Source: Rossellomorea vietnamensis
GTDB lineage: Bacteria; Bacillota; Bacilli; Bacillales; Bacillaceae_B
Direction of reading: 5' to 3'
Assembly (NCBI RefSeq): GCF_008180615.1
Contig: NZ_VTEH01000018.1
Coordinates: 1 to 60,613, forward strand
DNA: 60,613 nt
The translations under genes and the position numbers were made by a program. Under the pieces are notes generated by a model, which saw only the letters and a program-made list of their open reading frames with translations, had not been told where the DNA came from and ran no database searches. Positions 1 to 9,160 of this stretch are shown piece by piece (the first letter of the stretch is position 1; every line of letters begins with the position of its first letter).

Positions 1-201
1 GAGCTTCTCAAACTCAGAAGGCGTAACATAGTCATGCTTACTGTTCTGAGCTTGAATGTCTTTTTTATATTTCCGTACCCATTTAGTCATCGTGGTGTAA
101 GGGATCTCCAGCTCATAAGCTACCTCTGAAGCTTTTCTTCCTTCCTCCGCAACCATTTTACATACATACTCTTTATATTCGGATGAGTAATGTTTTCCCA
201 T
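1..201 (-). CDS. IS3-family transposase OrfA, partial (runs off window start)
   Basis: The minus strand encodes about 67 residues beginning MGKHYSSEYKEYVCKMVAEE and continuing through a helix-turn-helix (KASEVAYELEIPYTTMTKWVRKY). This is the N-terminal DNA-binding part of an IS3-family OrfA. The ATG is at 201. The frame is still open at base 1, so the rest of OrfA and OrfB should lie outside the window. It is not the same element as the intact IS at 50621-52090, whose OrfA has a different sequence. The upstream end of the element should lie near 270, where TTAGTCTAAAAAGTGGACAC is read outward-in on the minus strand; the exact terminus cannot be fixed from one end. Confidence 0.8.
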   Translation of the reverse strand, partial: MGKHYSSEYKEYVCKMVAEEGRKASEVAYELEIPYTTMTKWVRKYKKDIQAQNSKHDYVTPSEFEKL

Positions 202-281
202 GTGAACACGTCCTTATAAATGATAGTTATATTCTAACTTATTACCATTTTCCTGTGTCCACTTTTTAGACTAACTTAAAT

Positions 282-450
282 CTTGACCGAAGTGCGGCTC
301 ACTTCGTACACATCTCGACCGAAATCTCTCTCGCTTGACCGAAGTGCGGCTCACTTCATACACATCTCGGCCTAATTCTCTCTCGCTTGACGAAGTGCGG
401 CTCACTTCGTACACATCTCGACCGAAATCTCTCTCGCTTGACCGAAGCAA
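282..450 (+). repeat. tandem array A, about 3.3 units of 51-52 bp
   Basis: Units begin at about 282, 334, 386 and 437 with CTTGACCGAAG, carry a short hairpin (GAAGTG, CGGCT, CACTTC), then TACACATCTC and AAATCTCTCTCG. The layout and length match the larger 53-bp arrays in this window, and the sequence is closest to the array at 36595-36800. It abuts the IS fragment end. Short reading frames across it are by-products of the repeat. Confidence 0.85.
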
Positions 451-588
451 GCCTCTCGCTACATATCATCCCACAACTCCTGCACCTCAAAGGATAGAAT
501 CACAGCACTGCCACTCAACTCCAGTGTAAGCACCCGACCCTTCCCATACACGAAGTAAACCCTATTCCTCTAGATTAAAGGAAAGAAC

Positions 589-750
589 TCACGACTTCCT
601 ATAAGCCCGCCTCTCAGCGTAAGGAACACACTTGCTGCAGACCTTTACCTTTTCCCCCTTATCATTGAAATAAGTTGCACCTTGTTTGAGTTTCTGCTTA
701 CAGATGGCACATTTTGATTGAATGGACAGCTTTTTTAATAGATTTAACAA
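589..750 (-). CDS. small zinc-ribbon-like protein, 53 aa
   Basis: A TTG start at 750 follows an AAAGGAG site at a normal distance. The product contains two CxxC knuckles, CAICK and CSKC, about 24 residues apart, a typical small zinc-ribbon spacing. The tail is basic (YAERRAYRKS). The N-terminus (LLNLLKKLSIQSK) is short and has no signal peptide, so a cytoplasmic location is likely. It is convergent with nothing nearby and lies downstream of the 827-1897 gene on the same strand, so the two could be cotranscribed. No specific family or function is recognised. The ribosome binding site and paired cysteines are the evidence that it is real. Confidence 0.6.
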   Translation of the reverse strand: MLNLLKKLSIQSKCAICKQKLKQGATYFNDKGEKVKVCSKCVPYAERRAYRKS

Positions 751-826
751 GTCTATTCTCCTTTCCAGGGACTCAGCTGCAAAATCGCCGGCCCCTCATC
801 TATACAAATTCCTTTTCCAAATCCCT

Positions 827-1897
827 TCATTCTTTCTTTAGACGCCAATTAACCTCATTGGGATTAAAAGTCTCATATCCCTGAATCTCACCCCATCCTG
901 TCATATGCTCATTCTCAGGATGACTTTTATCGTTGATTACCCGCAGAAACTCTTCAAAGCCCGGCTCTCCGCCAACATCTTCCGGCGGCGCACTTCCTTC
1001 TCCATCTGTGCAGACAGGATAATTCACTTTATAATCCTGAACCACCTTTTCCACTTCGATTTCATGCTGCCAATTATCTCCGAAGTCATAGGTATAAAGA
1101 ATAGAACTTTCCAGACATTGCGAGAGTTCAACCTCAGAGTCCATTTTCATCGGAATTTCAGTTTCTTCATTATAAGCATCATTAAAAGAAACAATTTTCA
1201 CCAGCGGCTGATTCTTCGAGGTGACCCTGAACTCATAAAGGTGGCTGCTCTGCCAGTTAAAAGCAATTTGCAGGACGTTGTGCAATTGCTTCAAATTGTA
1301 ATTCGTCGGTACGGTGATTCTGCGCCAGACTGAATAGTTTTCGAGCAGGAGGGTCACTTTCAGCTGAGCTGCCTCAGAATGAAAAACAGGTTGTCCAGCC
1401 ATTTCTTCCAGGCTTTTATATAATTCTTCGTTAGGGTTAATGTAAGTGCCCTTGCCAGCCCCAGCCAGCAAAGAGCTGATTTTCATGCTCACATCCACTT
1501 GCGCAATAGACTCCTCGTCAATCAAGTCCGTCATAAAGTAGAAATCTTCACAAGCTCTGTTCATTCTCGCAACCGATTTTCTGTCCTTGGTCTTTGTAAA
1601 ACTCGCTTCACCCGATTTCTGTATGAACTGCTCAATGATCTCCGGCTTAATCCCTTCCGCCTTAAAAATCTCACGAATCGATTGCAGCAACAGTCCGCTG
1701 AGATTTTTCAAATCCTTCGCTTTCACCCCGTAAAGCACTATTACATATTTCGTTTGATCGTTCACCATGACAATCGTCTTCTTGCGCCCGAGCTTAATAA
1801 TATTGGCATGCCAGGAGAACAATGGATTTTCATCCGAAGATTCCTCGGCACTGACCTTCAGTTCATCCAGCAGCTTCTTTGTACATTGAATCAGCAT
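827..1897 (-). CDS. DUF6933 / plasmid pRiA4b ORF-3-like fusion protein
   Basis: The product is 356 residues. Residues 1 to about 170 resemble the DUF6933 domain (start MLIQCTKKLLDEL, then an FSWHANI...KTIVMVND core). Residues about 185 to 350 are a pRiA4b ORF-3-like domain, recognised by LLENYSVWRRITVP, YDFGDNWQHEIEVE, CTDGEGSAPPEDVGG and a closing GW. The ORF-3 domain is common in bacteria and often near mobile elements, but its activity is not established. A fusion of these two domains is known in Firmicutes. There is no signal peptide or membrane segment. The RBS (AAGGAGTG) lies just before the ATG at 1897. Function unknown. Confidence 0.85.
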   Translation of the reverse strand: MLIQCTKKLLDELKVSAEESSDENPLFSWHANIIKLGRKKTIVMVNDQTKYVIVLYGVKAKDLKNLSGLLLQSIREIFKAEGIKPEIIEQFIQKSGEASFTKTKDRKSVARMNRACEDFYFMTDLIDEESIAQVDVSMKISSLLAGAGKGTYINPNEELYKSLEEMAGQPVFHSEAAQLKVTLLLENYSVWRRITVPTNYNLKQLHNVLQIAFNWQSSHLYEFRVTSKNQPLVKIVSFNDAYNEETEIPMKMDSEVELSQCLESSILYTYDFGDNWQHEIEVEKVVQDYKVNYPVCTDGEGSAPPEDVGGEPGFEEFLRVINDKSHPENEHMTGWGEIQGYETFNPNEVNWRLKKE

Positions 1898-1924
1898 ATA
1901 AACACTCCTTATTTAAAATTCCCT

Positions 1925-2262
1925 TAATAACTTATCACTCATTTTAACATTAAGAGCTTCCAGCTGGGAGAACCTAAAGATTCAACTCCTTCAGAGACTC
2001 AGATTCAAAGCAGGTTTGAAAGAATCTACACAGTCAGTGCCGGCCTTCAATAATTATAATGCTAGAAAAGAGAAAAGTGTTGTACCTCACCACGGCTGTG
2101 CTGTAAAATCAAAGGATTTCCAGCCTCCGGCAATAATCACCACTCGCCCCACCTCCACAGTTGCTCAAGACGCTGACCTGGGAATACCTATGTCATACAT
2201 GCCTGTCGATGGAAAGGATTGCAGCCGAGTTGAAATCCTTGAAACTCATGAAATATTTCATT
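1925..2262. other. intergenic stretch without a convincing gene
   Basis: About 340 bases between the divergent-facing ends. An 82-codon plus-strand frame exists at 2016-2264, but it has no ribosome binding site, its composition is unlike neighbouring proteins, and its end runs into the terminator stem. I see no RNA gene or promoter here that I can support. Confidence 0.5.
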
Positions 2263-2300
2263 AAAGAGGATCCTGCCCAAGACGGCAGGATCCTCTTTAT
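2263..2300 (-). terminator. strong hairpin terminator of the pel operon (bidirectional shape)
   Basis: A 15-bp perfect stem (AAAGAGGATCCTGCC against GGCAGGATCCTCTTT) with a 6-base loop lies 49 bases beyond the pelG stop codon. T-rich flanks exist on both strands, so it may also stop transcription entering from the left. Confidence 0.75.
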
Positions 2301-2330
2301 TTCGACAAAATCCGGGTGGTGACTGTCACC
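2301..2330 (+). repeat. GTGAC-palindrome element 1
   Basis: Starts TTCGACAAAATCCGGG and ends in the palindrome GGTGACTGTCACC. It is one of nine copies in the first 22 kb of the window, and lies directly beside the pel operon terminator. Confidence 0.75.
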
Positions 2331-2348
2331 AGAAAGGGAGTAGAAGGA

Positions 2349-3827
2349 CTAGCGGGATTCCCGCACATCCATCCCATCCAGCCATCTCCCCAGTTTCTCT
2401 AAACGCTTTTCAGCCACGCCTTTTACAGGGCTCGGCTTGCAGAACGTATGGTACTCAAGCGATTTCAGATAGGCGGTGAGCCTGAAGGCTGCGTAGATGG
2501 AACTTGCGAAGGATCCGATGCAGAAGCTTAACCCCATCCAATCCAACCCTCCTGGAAGAAACAGGACGGTCAGCACCAAGTTGATTCCAAAGAACATGGC
2601 TGCGCTGTTCAATGCACCCTGCTGGTCGTCAAAGTAAAGCATGACCAGGAACAGGATCAGCAGCATCCCATTTGCGAGAGCGCCCATTGCTGTAATCCGG
2701 AACATCTGGATGAAGGTCTGGTCCAGTCCCAGCCATTCAAATATATAGCCGGCGAAAAACACCACCACCCCCGTGAAAATCAACTGCAGACGAAACACAC
2801 GCTGCAGTTCCTGTCCCAAAACGGTCATCATCTTTTCTTTTGCCTTTTTAATCTGACCCAGGGTCCCTCCATGGTTCACCGCATTGAAATATTCCTTATA
2901 CTTCAGATAAAACCTTGTCTCGATGGAGACGACAAATAGCACCATTGTCGGAAGAATCGTAAGGTAACTCCAAAAAATGGCCATATCATAATATGGGTGA
3001 ATCAAGAAAGATCCTTCAACCACCCTTGCTCCTTCCCCAAACCATATGATCCAGGTGCAGACCCAGATGGCCAGATTATATAAAATTCCGGCAGCCAGCA
3101 ATTTAGGATACTTGCCAAAATAAGAATAATACGCAAATTGGCCTGAGGTGTTCCAGTCTGGAAATGTCTTTAACAAAGTGTAAAACAAGGTATACAGCGT
3201 GACGGCCATTCCGACCCAAAAACCCAGCAGGAGAATGAGCGGGAGTGAATAAGCTTCGAAGGACAGCGCAGTTTGATTAAGACAGGCCAGCAGCGTGCCG
3301 AAGACCGCTACAGCTCCTCCTCCCAAAAATCCATAGCCAATGGTCCTGTAATCCTTGGCCGCAGACAAAAACAGAAGCAGCACCCATATCTGGTTCACCG
3401 TGAGGAAAAGCCCCAGAACAACCAATTTATATAGCAGAGGAAGAGGAGAAATCAGAGCGAAGGGGATCCACACACACAAGGCCAATACCGAGGTGGTCTT
3501 GGTAAGCCCAAGAAAAGCCGGCATAATCTCGTTATATTTTTTTTCATAAATTAAATCTGAGACAAATCTGGTCGCTGTCAGCTGCTGTGTGGAAAATAGA
3601 ATCTGGGAAAAGATGAAACAGTAACTGACTGTAAAAATGAACAGTTCCTTATCTGCTGAGGATATCGCCGGAAACCTTCCGATAACCGCCTGTATCAGCC
3701 CGATGGCGGCAGTTATGATGATCCAGGGCCCCGCGGTTACCAGACTTGCAAATCCATAAGCTTTCAGTTTGGAAGAATACGTTTCCTTACTGAATAGATG
3801 CTGCAGATGAAACCCGATCCCCGCCAT
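2349..3827 (-). CDS. pelG: PelG, Pel polysaccharide membrane transporter
   Basis: The product is 492 residues from the ATG at 3827, which follows a GGGGGAAGAAG site. A frame seven codons longer starts inside pelF without such a site. It is a polytopic protein with about twelve hydrophobic segments and opens with MAGIGFHLQHLFSKETYSSK, typical of PelG. PelG belongs to the MOP flippase-like superfamily and is thought to carry the growing polymer across the membrane together with the glycosyltransferase PelF, with PelD and PelE as inner-membrane partners. It overlaps pelF by about 40 bases and is the last gene of the pelD-E-A-F-G order. The terminator at 2263 follows. Confidence 0.92.
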   Translation of the reverse strand: MAGIGFHLQHLFSKETYSSKLKAYGFASLVTAGPWIIITAAIGLIQAVIGRFPAISSADKELFIFTVSYCFIFSQILFSTQQLTATRFVSDLIYEKKYNEIMPAFLGLTKTTSVLALCVWIPFALISPLPLLYKLVVLGLFLTVNQIWVLLLFLSAAKDYRTIGYGFLGGGAVAVFGTLLACLNQTALSFEAYSLPLILLLGFWVGMAVTLYTLFYTLLKTFPDWNTSGQFAYYSYFGKYPKLLAAGILYNLAIWVCTWIIWFGEGARVVEGSFLIHPYYDMAIFWSYLTILPTMVLFVVSIETRFYLKYKEYFNAVNHGGTLGQIKKAKEKMMTVLGQELQRVFRLQLIFTGVVVFFAGYIFEWLGLDQTFIQMFRITAMGALANGMLLILFLVMLYFDDQQGALNSAAMFFGINLVLTVLFLPGGLDWMGLSFCIGSFASSIYAAFRLTAYLKSLEYHTFCKPSPVKGVAEKRLEKLGRWLDGMDVRESR

Positions 3828-5241
3828 TCTTCTTCCCCCTTTCCTCATAAAGTGTGGTGTATGTCTCTATTACCTGATGAAGCTGATAGAATGCCTCTAC
3901 CCTTTTTCTGCCGTTGCTGCCGAACTCCCGGCGCATCGCGGGATTTTTATAAAACCATTTCAATTTATCTCCCATTGCTTTCGCATTGACCGGCGGTACG
4001 ATGAACCCCGCCTGCCCGAATTTATCCTGTTTGCTGCCGAACAGCAGCTCCCGGCAGCAGCCGACATCGGTTGCGACCCACGGCAGGCCTGCAGCCATTC
4101 CTTCCAGTAAGGCAAGGGGCTGCCCTTCTGAAATGCTGCTCAGCAGAAGCACATCGAATTCCGGCAGCCGGTCCGCAATATCCACCTTCCCTGCCAGGCA
4201 GACCTCCTCATCCAGGTTCAGCATTCTGATGAGTTCCCGGCACTCTTCCGCATATTGCTCATCTTCTTCAGCCGGTCCCATGATGACCAATTCGAATGGT
4301 ACACGGGATTCCTTCAATTCGCTTGCTGCCCAGATCATCGTTTTAATATCTTTGATCGGCACAACCCTTACGATGGCACCTATTTTTAATCGGGGTCCCT
4401 GGATAGTTCTCTGCACATTCTTAAATCGTTCCAGCGAGATGCCGTTTGGGACCACACTTGTTTTTTCAGAAGGTGCCCCTGCAAGCCTCTGAAATTCCGA
4501 GTTTTTTTGAAAAAGGGTAATGACATCATCTGCATTCTGATAGGCATACCTCGAAAGCTTGTAAAAATAGTCAATCCAATTTTTCTTGAACTCAGGGGAA
4601 ATCCAATCACTCTGCAGGATTTCTTCCTCCCGCTCACGGGAATAAATTCCGTGTTCCGTCAAAATGAACGGGGTGCCGCGCTGAATTTTCAAATAGGAGC
4701 CGACCAGGCCGGCGAAACCCGTTGAAGCACTATGAAGGATATCGACTTCAGGAAACTCCTGCTGCAGCAAATGAATAACCGGGCCAAGCTTCGCCTTCCA
4801 CATGGAAAGATAGTCGATAAACGATTTATAACCACTCTCCTGCTGATAGCTTGCCTCCATAAGTTCCCAAAAGAACGAGGAACAAAAGAACTGTCCAGCC
4901 GTACCGATTTTCTCCTTGTCCCCGAGCAGAACAAGCTCCCGGCCGTCCTGATTTCCATGTAGCATCCAATCCCTCAGGACAGATTGGTCCTCTTCATTAA
5001 ATCCGGCTCCCACCCTGGCTTTCCCACTGCCTTCATTGAGATTGATATTGGTAATGCCTGTCACATTGGACGGGATACTATATTTAAAATCGGTCTCACT
5101 CTTTGGTTTGTCGGAAATGCTGATAATATGAAATTCATGCTGCGGCATTTGCTCTATCATCATCTGAATCCAGCTGGAAACTCCCCCGCTTACATATGGA
5201 TAGCTCCCTTCCGCTATGAATCCTATTCTCAATGTCACCAC
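3787..5241 (-). CDS. pelF: PelF, Pel polysaccharide glycosyltransferase (GT4)
   Basis: The product is 484 residues. The N-terminus RIGFIAEGSYPYVSGGVSSW and the C-terminal donor-binding motif EGQPLALLE (E-x7-E) mark a GT4-type GT-B glycosyltransferase of the PelF family. PelF is cytoplasmic and polymerises N-acetylated sugars from UDP-activated precursors; UDP-GalNAc or UDP-GlcNAc is the expected donor. The ATG at 5241 overlaps the stop of the upstream deacetylase gene (5235), indicating translational coupling. No signal peptide or membrane segment is seen. The nearby galE could supply epimerised UDP-sugars. Confidence 0.93.
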   Translation of the reverse strand: MVTLRIGFIAEGSYPYVSGGVSSWIQMMIEQMPQHEFHIISISDKPKSETDFKYSIPSNVTGITNINLNEGSGKARVGAGFNEEDQSVLRDWMLHGNQDGRELVLLGDKEKIGTAGQFFCSSFFWELMEASYQQESGYKSFIDYLSMWKAKLGPVIHLLQQEFPEVDILHSASTGFAGLVGSYLKIQRGTPFILTEHGIYSREREEEILQSDWISPEFKKNWIDYFYKLSRYAYQNADDVITLFQKNSEFQRLAGAPSEKTSVVPNGISLERFKNVQRTIQGPRLKIGAIVRVVPIKDIKTMIWAASELKESRVPFELVIMGPAEEDEQYAEECRELIRMLNLDEEVCLAGKVDIADRLPEFDVLLLSSISEGQPLALLEGMAAGLPWVATDVGCCRELLFGSKQDKFGQAGFIVPPVNAKAMGDKLKWFYKNPAMRREFGSNGRKRVEAFYQLHQVIETYTTLYEERGKKNGGDRVSSAASIQ

Positions 5242-7070
5242 TCCTTAATCAAAAGTTTCGCCTGGGGCCTGGTAAGCTTGACAAGATACAAGCCTGTTTC
5301 GTCTTCTAACTGGCTGACTTGACCATAGGGATGGTTACCGGTTTCAAGCCTTTTTCCCTCCTGTACTCTGACAATCAGATGTGAGGGGTTCAGGATATTC
5401 TGCCCTGATATCTCAATTGAATCTGCAGAGTAAGCGACCTCCAGCTCTGCTTCCTGATACTTGATCAGTTTATTTCGGGCATCTTTCATGGTGAGCGGCT
5501 CCAGCCAAGGATAAGTGCCAGCAAGCTTCTTTAAATTTTTTTCAAAGTCGGCTTTCAACTCAGGCCACCCTTTATCCCCTGCCCTATGTTCATCCAAGAC
5601 ATCATCCGGGTGAAAAAAGTGGGAGACCACTCCAAAGTTCGCGATAGCATCCGTTTGGACAAACTCATCTTCAGGATGGAAGTTGTAGCGGCTCGTGATT
5701 CTGGGAAAATGATAGAGATTTTCATATTTCTCATCGAATTCAAATTCCTGTCCGAAGTACCCCTTATCAGCATCGGCCACATATAACGATGCAACCGTTT
5801 CAATATCAGGCATTATATTTTGAAGTGCCGCTATGCCGGTTTCATTGATGATATTGGAAGGAGGCACATAGGATTTCAACTGCTGATTGGGATAAAAGTG
5901 TTCAAAAAATGCTTTCGCTCTCTTCAGGCCTTCTTCCATTTCATCCTGATCCTTCCATGGCCTGTACCCAAGGGAAGGATCAGCAGGTTCCGCTTCTGTG
6001 ACAAGAGATTGATGATTGTAGCCGTGAAAACCTATTTCACCCTCAGCCTCAAGCAGTTCCCTTCCGTAAAAGGTCATATGCCTCCGTGCTTTTTTTATCA
6101 TGTCATCGACACTTAGTTCCATATCACTTCTATATGTACCGATGAATGGACTTGTGTATTTCAAACCGTACTTTTCCGACCATGCCTTCATATCCTCCCA
6201 CCATATTTTTTTATAAAAATCGGCGATGGAAAGACCATACTGTTCTTTGACCGGACTGGACGAACCAGCCGGGACGGGGGAAGGGAAATCGTCAATGAAG
6301 ATTACCTGAACGGCAGCCTGGCCGGTAACAAATGCCGGGACCGCAAGCCCGATGGAGTGAAGGAACAACCCGCGGAGATTCTTAGATTCCAGCATGGTGG
6401 TATTCCAGAAAAAAACCTTTCCCTCTCCATATAAATTGCTCCATAAAACAGGCTGTTCTTCAGAACTAATCAAGGTATTGGCGTTTTCCTTCAAAGAAAC
6501 TTCCAATGTACTGTTGACTGCGAACGGGGTGTCGGATCCCAGTTCCCCGTAACCTGGAAAAATAGCAGAGTGAAAAGTGAAACCGTAGGATGGCTCACTC
6601 GAAAACCCGTACGTCTCCTCTATTCCTGCCAAGTCATACCAAGCCTGGTCATTGAACCGGCTTGCAAAGATCAGTCTCCCTCCTTTTTCCACAAAAGCTT
6701 CCACTTCCTTATATGGCCAGGCCTTTGAGTTTTCCCCGCCCAGCACGAGGACGTGAAAGGGAGATGGCTCCAGTTCACTGATTTCATCGACTGACAGATG
6801 TTCATATGGGACCTTCCCATAATGAAGGCCCTGACTCAAATTTTCATTCAGCCTTTTGGAGGATTCGGAGCCGTCACCCGCAAAATAGACTTTTAATGTC
6901 TGCCCCCCGGCGGAATCCCCTGCAGCTGACATCGTTGTAAAATCTTTTTCTGCTGAAACCACGGGTGTTATCACTTCATGAACGTTTTCCATACGCAGAA
7001 ACTGAAATGCTGCCAATCCTATTAAAAATACTATTCCTGCTAAGCCTATGTTCAGCTTGAGTTTGTCCAT
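5235..7070 (-). CDS. pelA: Pel polysaccharide deacetylase (PelA-type, DUF2194)
   Basis: The product is 611 residues. One N-terminal membrane anchor (residues about 8-26) is followed by an extracytoplasmic part. Residues about 60-250 look like a Rossmann-like DUF2194 region. From about residue 255 comes a carbohydrate-esterase-4-like deacetylase with the metal aspartates in FIDDFPSP, the H-x3-H pair in GFHGYNH, and a late histidine motif (VVSHFFHPDD). There is no glycoside hydrolase domain in this protein, unlike Pseudomonas PelA; this matches the Gram-positive version carrying only the deacetylase part. It should partly deacetylate the polymer outside the membrane. It overlaps pelE by 19 bases and pelF by 7. 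Confidence 0.88.
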   Translation of the reverse strand: MDKLKLNIGLAGIVFLIGLAAFQFLRMENVHEVITPVVSAEKDFTTMSAAGDSAGGQTLKVYFAGDGSESSKRLNENLSQGLHYGKVPYEHLSVDEISELEPSPFHVLVLGGENSKAWPYKEVEAFVEKGGRLIFASRFNDQAWYDLAGIEETYGFSSEPSYGFTFHSAIFPGYGELGSDTPFAVNSTLEVSLKENANTLISSEEQPVLWSNLYGEGKVFFWNTTMLESKNLRGLFLHSIGLAVPAFVTGQAAVQVIFIDDFPSPVPAGSSSPVKEQYGLSIADFYKKIWWEDMKAWSEKYGLKYTSPFIGTYRSDMELSVDDMIKKARRHMTFYGRELLEAEGEIGFHGYNHQSLVTEAEPADPSLGYRPWKDQDEMEEGLKRAKAFFEHFYPNQQLKSYVPPSNIINETGIAALQNIMPDIETVASLYVADADKGYFGQEFEFDEKYENLYHFPRITSRYNFHPEDEFVQTDAIANFGVVSHFFHPDDVLDEHRAGDKGWPELKADFEKNLKKLAGTYPWLEPLTMKDARNKLIKYQEAELEVAYSADSIEISGQNILNPSHLIVRVQEGKRLETGNHPYGQVSQLEDETGLYLVKLTRPQAKLLIKEW

Positions 7071-7978
7071 TCTCCTGTTCCCTCCAATACACCAAGAGTC
7101 ATTTTAAACGAATTTGGAATTGAGTCACGCTGCACAGAACGTTTCATTGCACTGATAGTACTTTTCAGTTCTTCCCATTTTCCTTCTTCATAGCAATATC
7201 GGACCATGCCCTCATATCCCCCATAATGTTCCGGGAATTTCTTCAACATCGATATGGATATTTCCCTTGCGCTTTCCTTCCTTCCGAGCATTTCCAGCAC
7301 GTATGCTTGCTTTTGCAGAAAATCGGGATGTTCGGGGAATTCTGTACTTGCCTCTTTTAAAAAATGGATGCATTCCTCACCGGTCATCTCCTGCCATTTA
7401 CTGCTGGCCATGCCGCTCTTCAGATAGCTGATATAGTGATCAGCGAGGACCCGATACCCTTCTGCATGCTTTGGGACCAACCGCTGCTTAAACCCTTCAA
7501 TGTCTTTCCTGAACTTTTCCTGCAAAAGGTTCGAGGTCGTGGCTGCATAATGTACTGTCTCGGAATCATCGTTGCTCAAGGCAAGATCCAGACTTTTTTT
7601 CAGCCTGGTGATCCCCATGCTATGCAGGTTGAGGAGGAATTCTTTCTGCACCCGGGAATCTCCATGCCTGAAAACAGATGCAGTCGGAACTGCTTCTCTG
7701 TCTTTTTGTACAGTCTCCTCTAATTTGTTCTGTCTCCTGCCAGTCATCTCCATATAGCCGGCAGGCACCCCGTCCCTTAGGCGGTCAATCCTTCCCGAGA
7801 GATACCAGACAACAGCCCCAAATAACGAGCCGATCACCGGAAGGAACAGCGCCATCCAAAGAATCCATAACAGATGCGCGGATCGGGCCCTGTTTTGCTT
7901 TCCGGCAGCCTTGAATCCTCCCAGTACGATACATGTATTAAGGAAGATCACACTTATAATTAATAATTGACTATTCAT
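7052..7978 (-). CDS. pelE: PelE-like membrane protein with TPR-like repeats
   Basis: The product is 308 residues. Two hydrophobic segments at about 3-23 and 37-60 are followed by a soluble helical part with TPR-like repeats (for example HAEGYRVLADHYISYLKSG and HPDFLQKQAYVLEMLGRKESA). Position between pelD and the deacetylase gene and this architecture identify PelE, an inner-membrane scaffold working with PelD. Sequence similarity in PelE families is low, so context carries much of the call. The gene starts 26 bases after the pelD stop. Confidence 0.8.
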   Translation of the reverse strand: MNSQLLIISVIFLNTCIVLGGFKAAGKQNRARSAHLLWILWMALFLPVIGSLFGAVVWYLSGRIDRLRDGVPAGYMEMTGRRQNKLEETVQKDREAVPTASVFRHGDSRVQKEFLLNLHSMGITRLKKSLDLALSNDDSETVHYAATTSNLLQEKFRKDIEGFKQRLVPKHAEGYRVLADHYISYLKSGMASSKWQEMTGEECIHFLKEASTEFPEHPDFLQKQAYVLEMLGRKESAREISISMLKKFPEHYGGYEGMVRYCYEEGKWEELKSTISAMKRSVQRDSIPNSFKMTLGVLEGTGEWTNSS

Positions 7979-8004
7979 GAATTCTTCTCACTCCACCATC
8001 AGAT

Positions 8005-8919
8005 TTACACAACTTGCTGCTCTTTGCTTTCTTTAGTAACAGGTCGATGATCCTGGCAGTAAGATGTCCAGTCAAGAAGGGTTTGAAGCAGTTCCAAGTC
8101 ATAAGGATTGAGCCGTTCAAACGCAACGCGGCCGATAGTCAGCACACCCGAAACCTGTCCGTCACATGTCACAGCACCTGCGATTAACGGAACATTCCCT
8201 TCATCCTCGAGCCTCCTGGTCAGTACTTTTCTTTTAGACAAAAGGGTTTGAAAGAAAAGTGAATTTTTTATAAGGATATACTTCTCCATCGATTCATCTG
8301 CATCACCAAGAAAGTATTTCAGCTTCATGCTGTTCGACCGTTCATCCAGGACATAGAATCGGACATCCTCTGCCTTGAACTGTTTCCTGATGACTGCCAT
8401 CAGCTTCTTGGCAGTGGTATCACTAGTGGAAGAATGTATGTACTTCAACAGGGACAAAAGGGTTTCGGGGGTCTGTTCGAACTCATAAATTTTCCTCAGC
8501 AGATCCTGGCGGGAACCTTCAAGAAGCTCCACCGTCTTCTGGTGCTCTCCCAGCTCTTCCTTAACTTCGAGAAACTCATCCTGCAAATCGTTATAACGCT
8601 CTTTTTGCCTGGTCCCAATTACGGCACTGACCGCATAGACACTGAGAAAAAGCATCAGCCACTTCGCCTGCTCAATATCAAAAAAGAGGAGAAGGATATC
8701 AGACCCGTTCACCCATTCAGAGCCGACTAAATACAGGATTCCCGTACCCAGGGCGGCGGCCCCCAATCTCCAGCCGTATCTAAGCGAAAACAGCAGAACA
8801 ACCAGAAGAATAAAGGCTGATTTCCAAAAGCTAAAGTCTATATCTGCAAGAAGCTCAATACTGAATAAAACCATGAAGCTCCCAAGCAGTTCCAGGCACT
8901 TTACAACATTATTTCGCAC
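8005..8919 (-). CDS. pelD: PelD-like membrane/GAF protein lacking a GGDEF domain
   Basis: I choose the GTG at 8919 (304 residues) because AAGGAG lies 8 bases upstream. A GTG nine bases earlier sits directly on that site. About four membrane segments (residues 10-110) are followed by a coiled coil (about 112-155) and a GAF domain (about 160-290). The protein then ends. Pseudomonas PelD is about 455 residues and carries a degenerate GGDEF domain with an RxxD c-di-GMP site; no such domain is present. An RLED string exists, but inside the GAF part. First gene of the pel operon. c-di-GMP control through this protein therefore looks unlikely. Confidence 0.82.
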   Translation of the reverse strand: MRNNVVKCLELLGSFMVLFSIELLADIDFSFWKSAFILLVVLLFSLRYGWRLGAAALGTGILYLVGSEWVNGSDILLLFFDIEQAKWLMLFLSVYAVSAVIGTRQKERYNDLQDEFLEVKEELGEHQKTVELLEGSRQDLLRKIYEFEQTPETLLSLLKYIHSSTSDTTAKKLMAVIRKQFKAEDVRFYVLDERSNSMKLKYFLGDADESMEKYILIKNSLFFQTLLSKRKVLTRRLEDEGNVPLIAGAVTCDGQVSGVLTIGRVAFERLNPYDLELLQTLLDWTSYCQDHRPVTKESKEQQVV

Positions 8920-9122
8920 GACAGACACTCCTTTTCATCTTTTCACTTTGGCTCTTTCCACTCTTTTTCATGCGATGAGGCAGAGCTCACTTTCAAGCGG
9001 TACAGGGATACGGTAGGCGGGAAATTTTCCGGACCGCCCTCGCCTTCAGTCATTGAAAGACCATCCTAGAGAAGAATAAGCTTTAACAGTGTCTCGTTTT
9101 TTAAAAACACACGGAGATCCGA

Positions 9123-9128
9123 TATAAT
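9123..9128 (+). promoter_or_regulatory. -10 element of the GH114-like gene
   Basis: A perfect TATAAT lies 33 bases before the ATG at 9161. The -35 region is only a weak TTTAAA match about 17 bases upstream, so this may be a regulated promoter. Confidence 0.45.
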
Positions 9129-9160
9129 GAAAACAGCAATTGAAAGCGAGGTGAACAGGC

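Noticed and set aside
2016..2264. 82-codon gene before the pel terminator
   Set aside because: No ribosome binding site, odd composition, and its end overlaps a terminator stem.
8220..8230. c-di-GMP I-site (RLED) in PelD
   Set aside because: The string lies inside the GAF part, not in a GGDEF-like domain, and RxxD occurs easily by chance.
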